Source: Campylobacterota bacterium
Lineage (GTDB): Bacteria > Campylobacterota > Campylobacteria > Campylobacterales > Hydrogenimonadaceae
DNA length: 42,062 nt
Direction: 5' to 3'
Assembly: GCA_013153475.1 (NCBI GenBank)
Contig: JAADEJ010000084.1
Coordinates: 1-42,062, forward strand
Shown: positions 40,961-42,062 of the stretch, piece by piece
Position numbering within the stretch: position 1 is the first letter of the stretch
Layout: each line of letters starts with the position of its first letter
Position numbers and translations under genes: made by a program
The notes under the pieces: model-generated
Told to the model about the DNA's origin: nothing
Seen by the model: the letters and a program-made list of their open reading frames with translations, nothing else
Databases searched by the model: none

Positions 40961-41908
40961 TTACGGCGCCGGTACCGTATCCAACACCTCTTCAATCACC
41001 GCATCAGCCGTTATCTCCTCCGCCTCGGCCTCGTAGCTTAAAATCACCCTGTGGCGCATAACCGCCTTGGCCGTTACGGCCACGTCAACCGGAGAGACAA
41101 AATCTTTCCCCTTCAAAAAGGCGTGGGCACGCACCGCTTTGAAAAGGTCGATGGTGGCCCGGGGGCTGGCACCGTACATGATCCATTTTTCCAGCTTCTC
41201 AAGACCGTAACGCTTCGGCTCTCTGGTCGCAAATACCAGGTCCACGATATACTGCTCCACCTCCGGATCCATATGAATGGTCCGCACCGCCTCTTTGAGC
41301 CGGTTCAAATCCTCTACCGACGCGACCTCTTCAACGGCCGGGGTCGCTTGCGTCGAAACACGTCGGGCAATCTCCAACTCCTCTTCGGGGGTATTGTAGC
41401 CGACCACCACCTTCATCATAAAGCGGTCCAACTGCGCTTCCGGCAGGTTGTATGCACCCTCCTGTTCCACGGGGTTTTGCGTGGCCAAAACCAGAAACGG
41501 ACGGGGAATCGCGAAACTCTGCTCGCCAATGGTCACCTGGCGCTCCTGCATCACCTCCAAAAGTGCTGACTGCACCTTGGCAGGCGCGCGGTTGATCTCG
41601 TCAGCCAGCAAAAGATTGGTAAAAACCGGCCCGTGTTTGATACGGAACGTGTTGTTTTTGGGGTCATAGATCTCTGCTCCAATAATATCGCTGGGCAACA
41701 GGTCAGGCGTAAACTGAACCCTTTTAAAATCAAGCCCCAGAGCACCAGCCAAGGCGTTGACCGTCGTGGTCTTCGCCAGACCCGGCACACCCTCAAGCAA
41801 AATGTGCCCCTCACACAACAGACCGATCAGCAGACCGTCAACCATCTCCTCCTGGCCGACGACAACTTTTTTGATCTCACGGCGGATTTTTTCAATAACA
41901 GATGACAT
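40961..41908 (-). CDS. MoxR-family AAA+ ATPase
   Basis: 315 residues from the ATG at 41908 (GGAG eight bases upstream); the track start at 41935 overlaps the promoter. It has a Walker A LLEGVPGLAKTTTV near 46-59, a Walker B LLLADEINRAPAKVQSALLEVM near 107-128, sensor 1 ATQNPVEQEG, and the arginine-finger region GASPRATIDLFKAV near 265. MoxR ATPases act as chaperones for partner vWA proteins, here the DUF58 and Bat-like proteins downstream. The operon runs moxR, DUF58, single-span protein, BatA-like, BatB/TPR. Confidence 0.94.
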   Translation of the reverse strand: MSSVIEKIRREIKKVVVGQEEMVDGLLIGLLCEGHILLEGVPGLAKTTTVNALAGALGLDFKRVQFTPDLLPSDIIGAEIYDPKNNTFRIKHGPVFTNLLLADEINRAPAKVQSALLEVMQERQVTIGEQSFAIPRPFLVLATQNPVEQEGAYNLPEAQLDRFMMKVVVGYNTPEEELEIARRVSTQATPAVEEVASVEDLNRLKEAVRTIHMDPEVEQYIVDLVFATREPKRYGLEKLEKWIMYGASPRATIDLFKAVRAHAFLKGKDFVSPVDVAVTAKAVMRHRVILSYEAEAEEITADAVIEEVLDTVPAP

Positions 41909-41933
41909 TTCGGCTCCACGATATAGATGCGGC

Positions 41934-41939
41934 ATTGTA
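41934..41939 (-). promoter_or_regulatory. Probable moxR promoter (-10 TACAAT)
   Basis: TGTTACAATG on the minus strand contains TACAAT 25 bases before the moxR ATG. It lies between the end of the rRNA operon and moxR and gives a start near 41927, which excludes the longer ORF start. Confidence 0.5.
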
Positions 41940-41960
41940 ACAACAAAAGAAGAAAATGGG

Positions 41961-41991
41961 GATTAAAAATTTGGAGAGAGAGTAAACCTCC
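41961..41991 (-). terminator. Possible terminator after the 5S rRNA
   Basis: On the minus strand GGAG...CTCC is a short four-pair stem followed by AAATTTTTAAT. The stem is weak, but the place right after the 5S rRNA and the T-run suit the end of an rRNA operon. Confidence 0.4.
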
Positions 41992-42062
41992 AGTCCGGCG
42001 TCGACCTACGTTCCCACACCCGAGGGGTGCAGTATTATCAGCGCGGAGGGGCTTGACTTCCG
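41992..42062 (-). rRNA. 5S ribosomal RNA, 3' part
   Basis: The minus strand reads GAAGTCAAGCCCCTCCGCGC, then GATAATACTGC, GTGTGGGAACGTAGGTCG and the closing GCCGGACT. These are the conserved loop and 3' stem of bacterial 5S rRNA. The 5' half lies outside the window. The 3' end is placed from the GCCGGAC stem and may be off by a few bases. A 23S gene should lie beyond the window edge. Confidence 0.85.

Overview
This 42 kb stretch comes from a chromosome that looks like a denitrifying, probably chemolithotrophic, member of the Campylobacterota (former Epsilonproteobacteria). The evidence is the nap gene order A-G-H-B-F-L-D, with a NapL propeller and no NapC; the fused AddA/AddB repair nuclease; the Aer-like PAS histidine kinase; and a 5S rRNA 3' end of that type. 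The DNA is fairly GC-rich for the group (by eye, not counted). I cannot name the genus. No mobile element, tRNA or CRISPR array was seen, and no gap without a gene exceeds about 225 bases.

Layout. (1) 1-2.2 kb: a sensor histidine kinase (cut by the window edge) downstream of a fused siroheme decarboxylase of the NirDL type, on the minus strand. (2) 2.3-7.1 kb: addA-addB, plus strand. (3) 7.2-7.8 kb: an MntA/HepT toxin-antitoxin pair. (4) 7.9-8.9 kb: a precorrin-2 dehydrogenase/ferrochelatase and a small membrane-anchored protein. (5) 8.8-16.7 kb, minus strand: reading in the direction of transcription, a pentaheme cytochrome, nirC-like, nirF, nirJ, nirE, a short-chain dehydrogenase, an AraC regulator, a MauG/CCP-type diheme peroxidase and a thioredoxin-like protein. 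(6) 16.8-21.4 kb, minus strand: a small membrane protein, norC, norB, a 52-residue membrane ORF missing from the ORF track, and nirS, closed by a strong terminator. (7) 21.5-22.9 kb: two small membrane proteins and a Crp/Fnr regulator. (8) 23.1-30.05 kb: napAGHBFLD. (9) 30-33 kb, minus strand: two unknown proteins, a His/Pro-rich exported protein and a lone trpB. (10) 33-36 kb: adenine deaminase and purine permease. (11) 36-37.5 kb: a tiny helical protein, a NosL-like copper protein and a SafE-type membrane protein. (12) 37.5-41.9 kb, minus strand: a MoxR/DUF58/Bat-type operon directly downstream of an rRNA operon, whose 5S 3' end closes the window.

How they work together. NapAB and its electron-input proteins NapGH reduce nitrate to nitrite, NirS reduces nitrite to NO, and NorCB reduces NO to N2O. 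NirE, the dehydrogenase/ferrochelatase, NirDL, NirJ and NirF form almost a full heme d1 pathway for NirS; the last enzyme known in pseudomonads, NirN, is not visible. The promoters of several of these units carry TTGAT-N4-ATCAA boxes placed with respect to -10 hexamers as in class II FNR-type activation. The window encodes a Crp/Fnr regulator with the matching E-x-x-S-R recognition helix but without FNR iron-sulfur cysteines. This gives a testable local regulon.

The most novel-looking items are the pentaheme cytochrome with a beta-rich C-terminal domain inside the heme d1 operon, the divergent distal pocket of NirS, a set of small unknown membrane proteins wired into the same promoters, and an AraC/peroxidase/thioredoxin unit with a clear direct-repeat operator.
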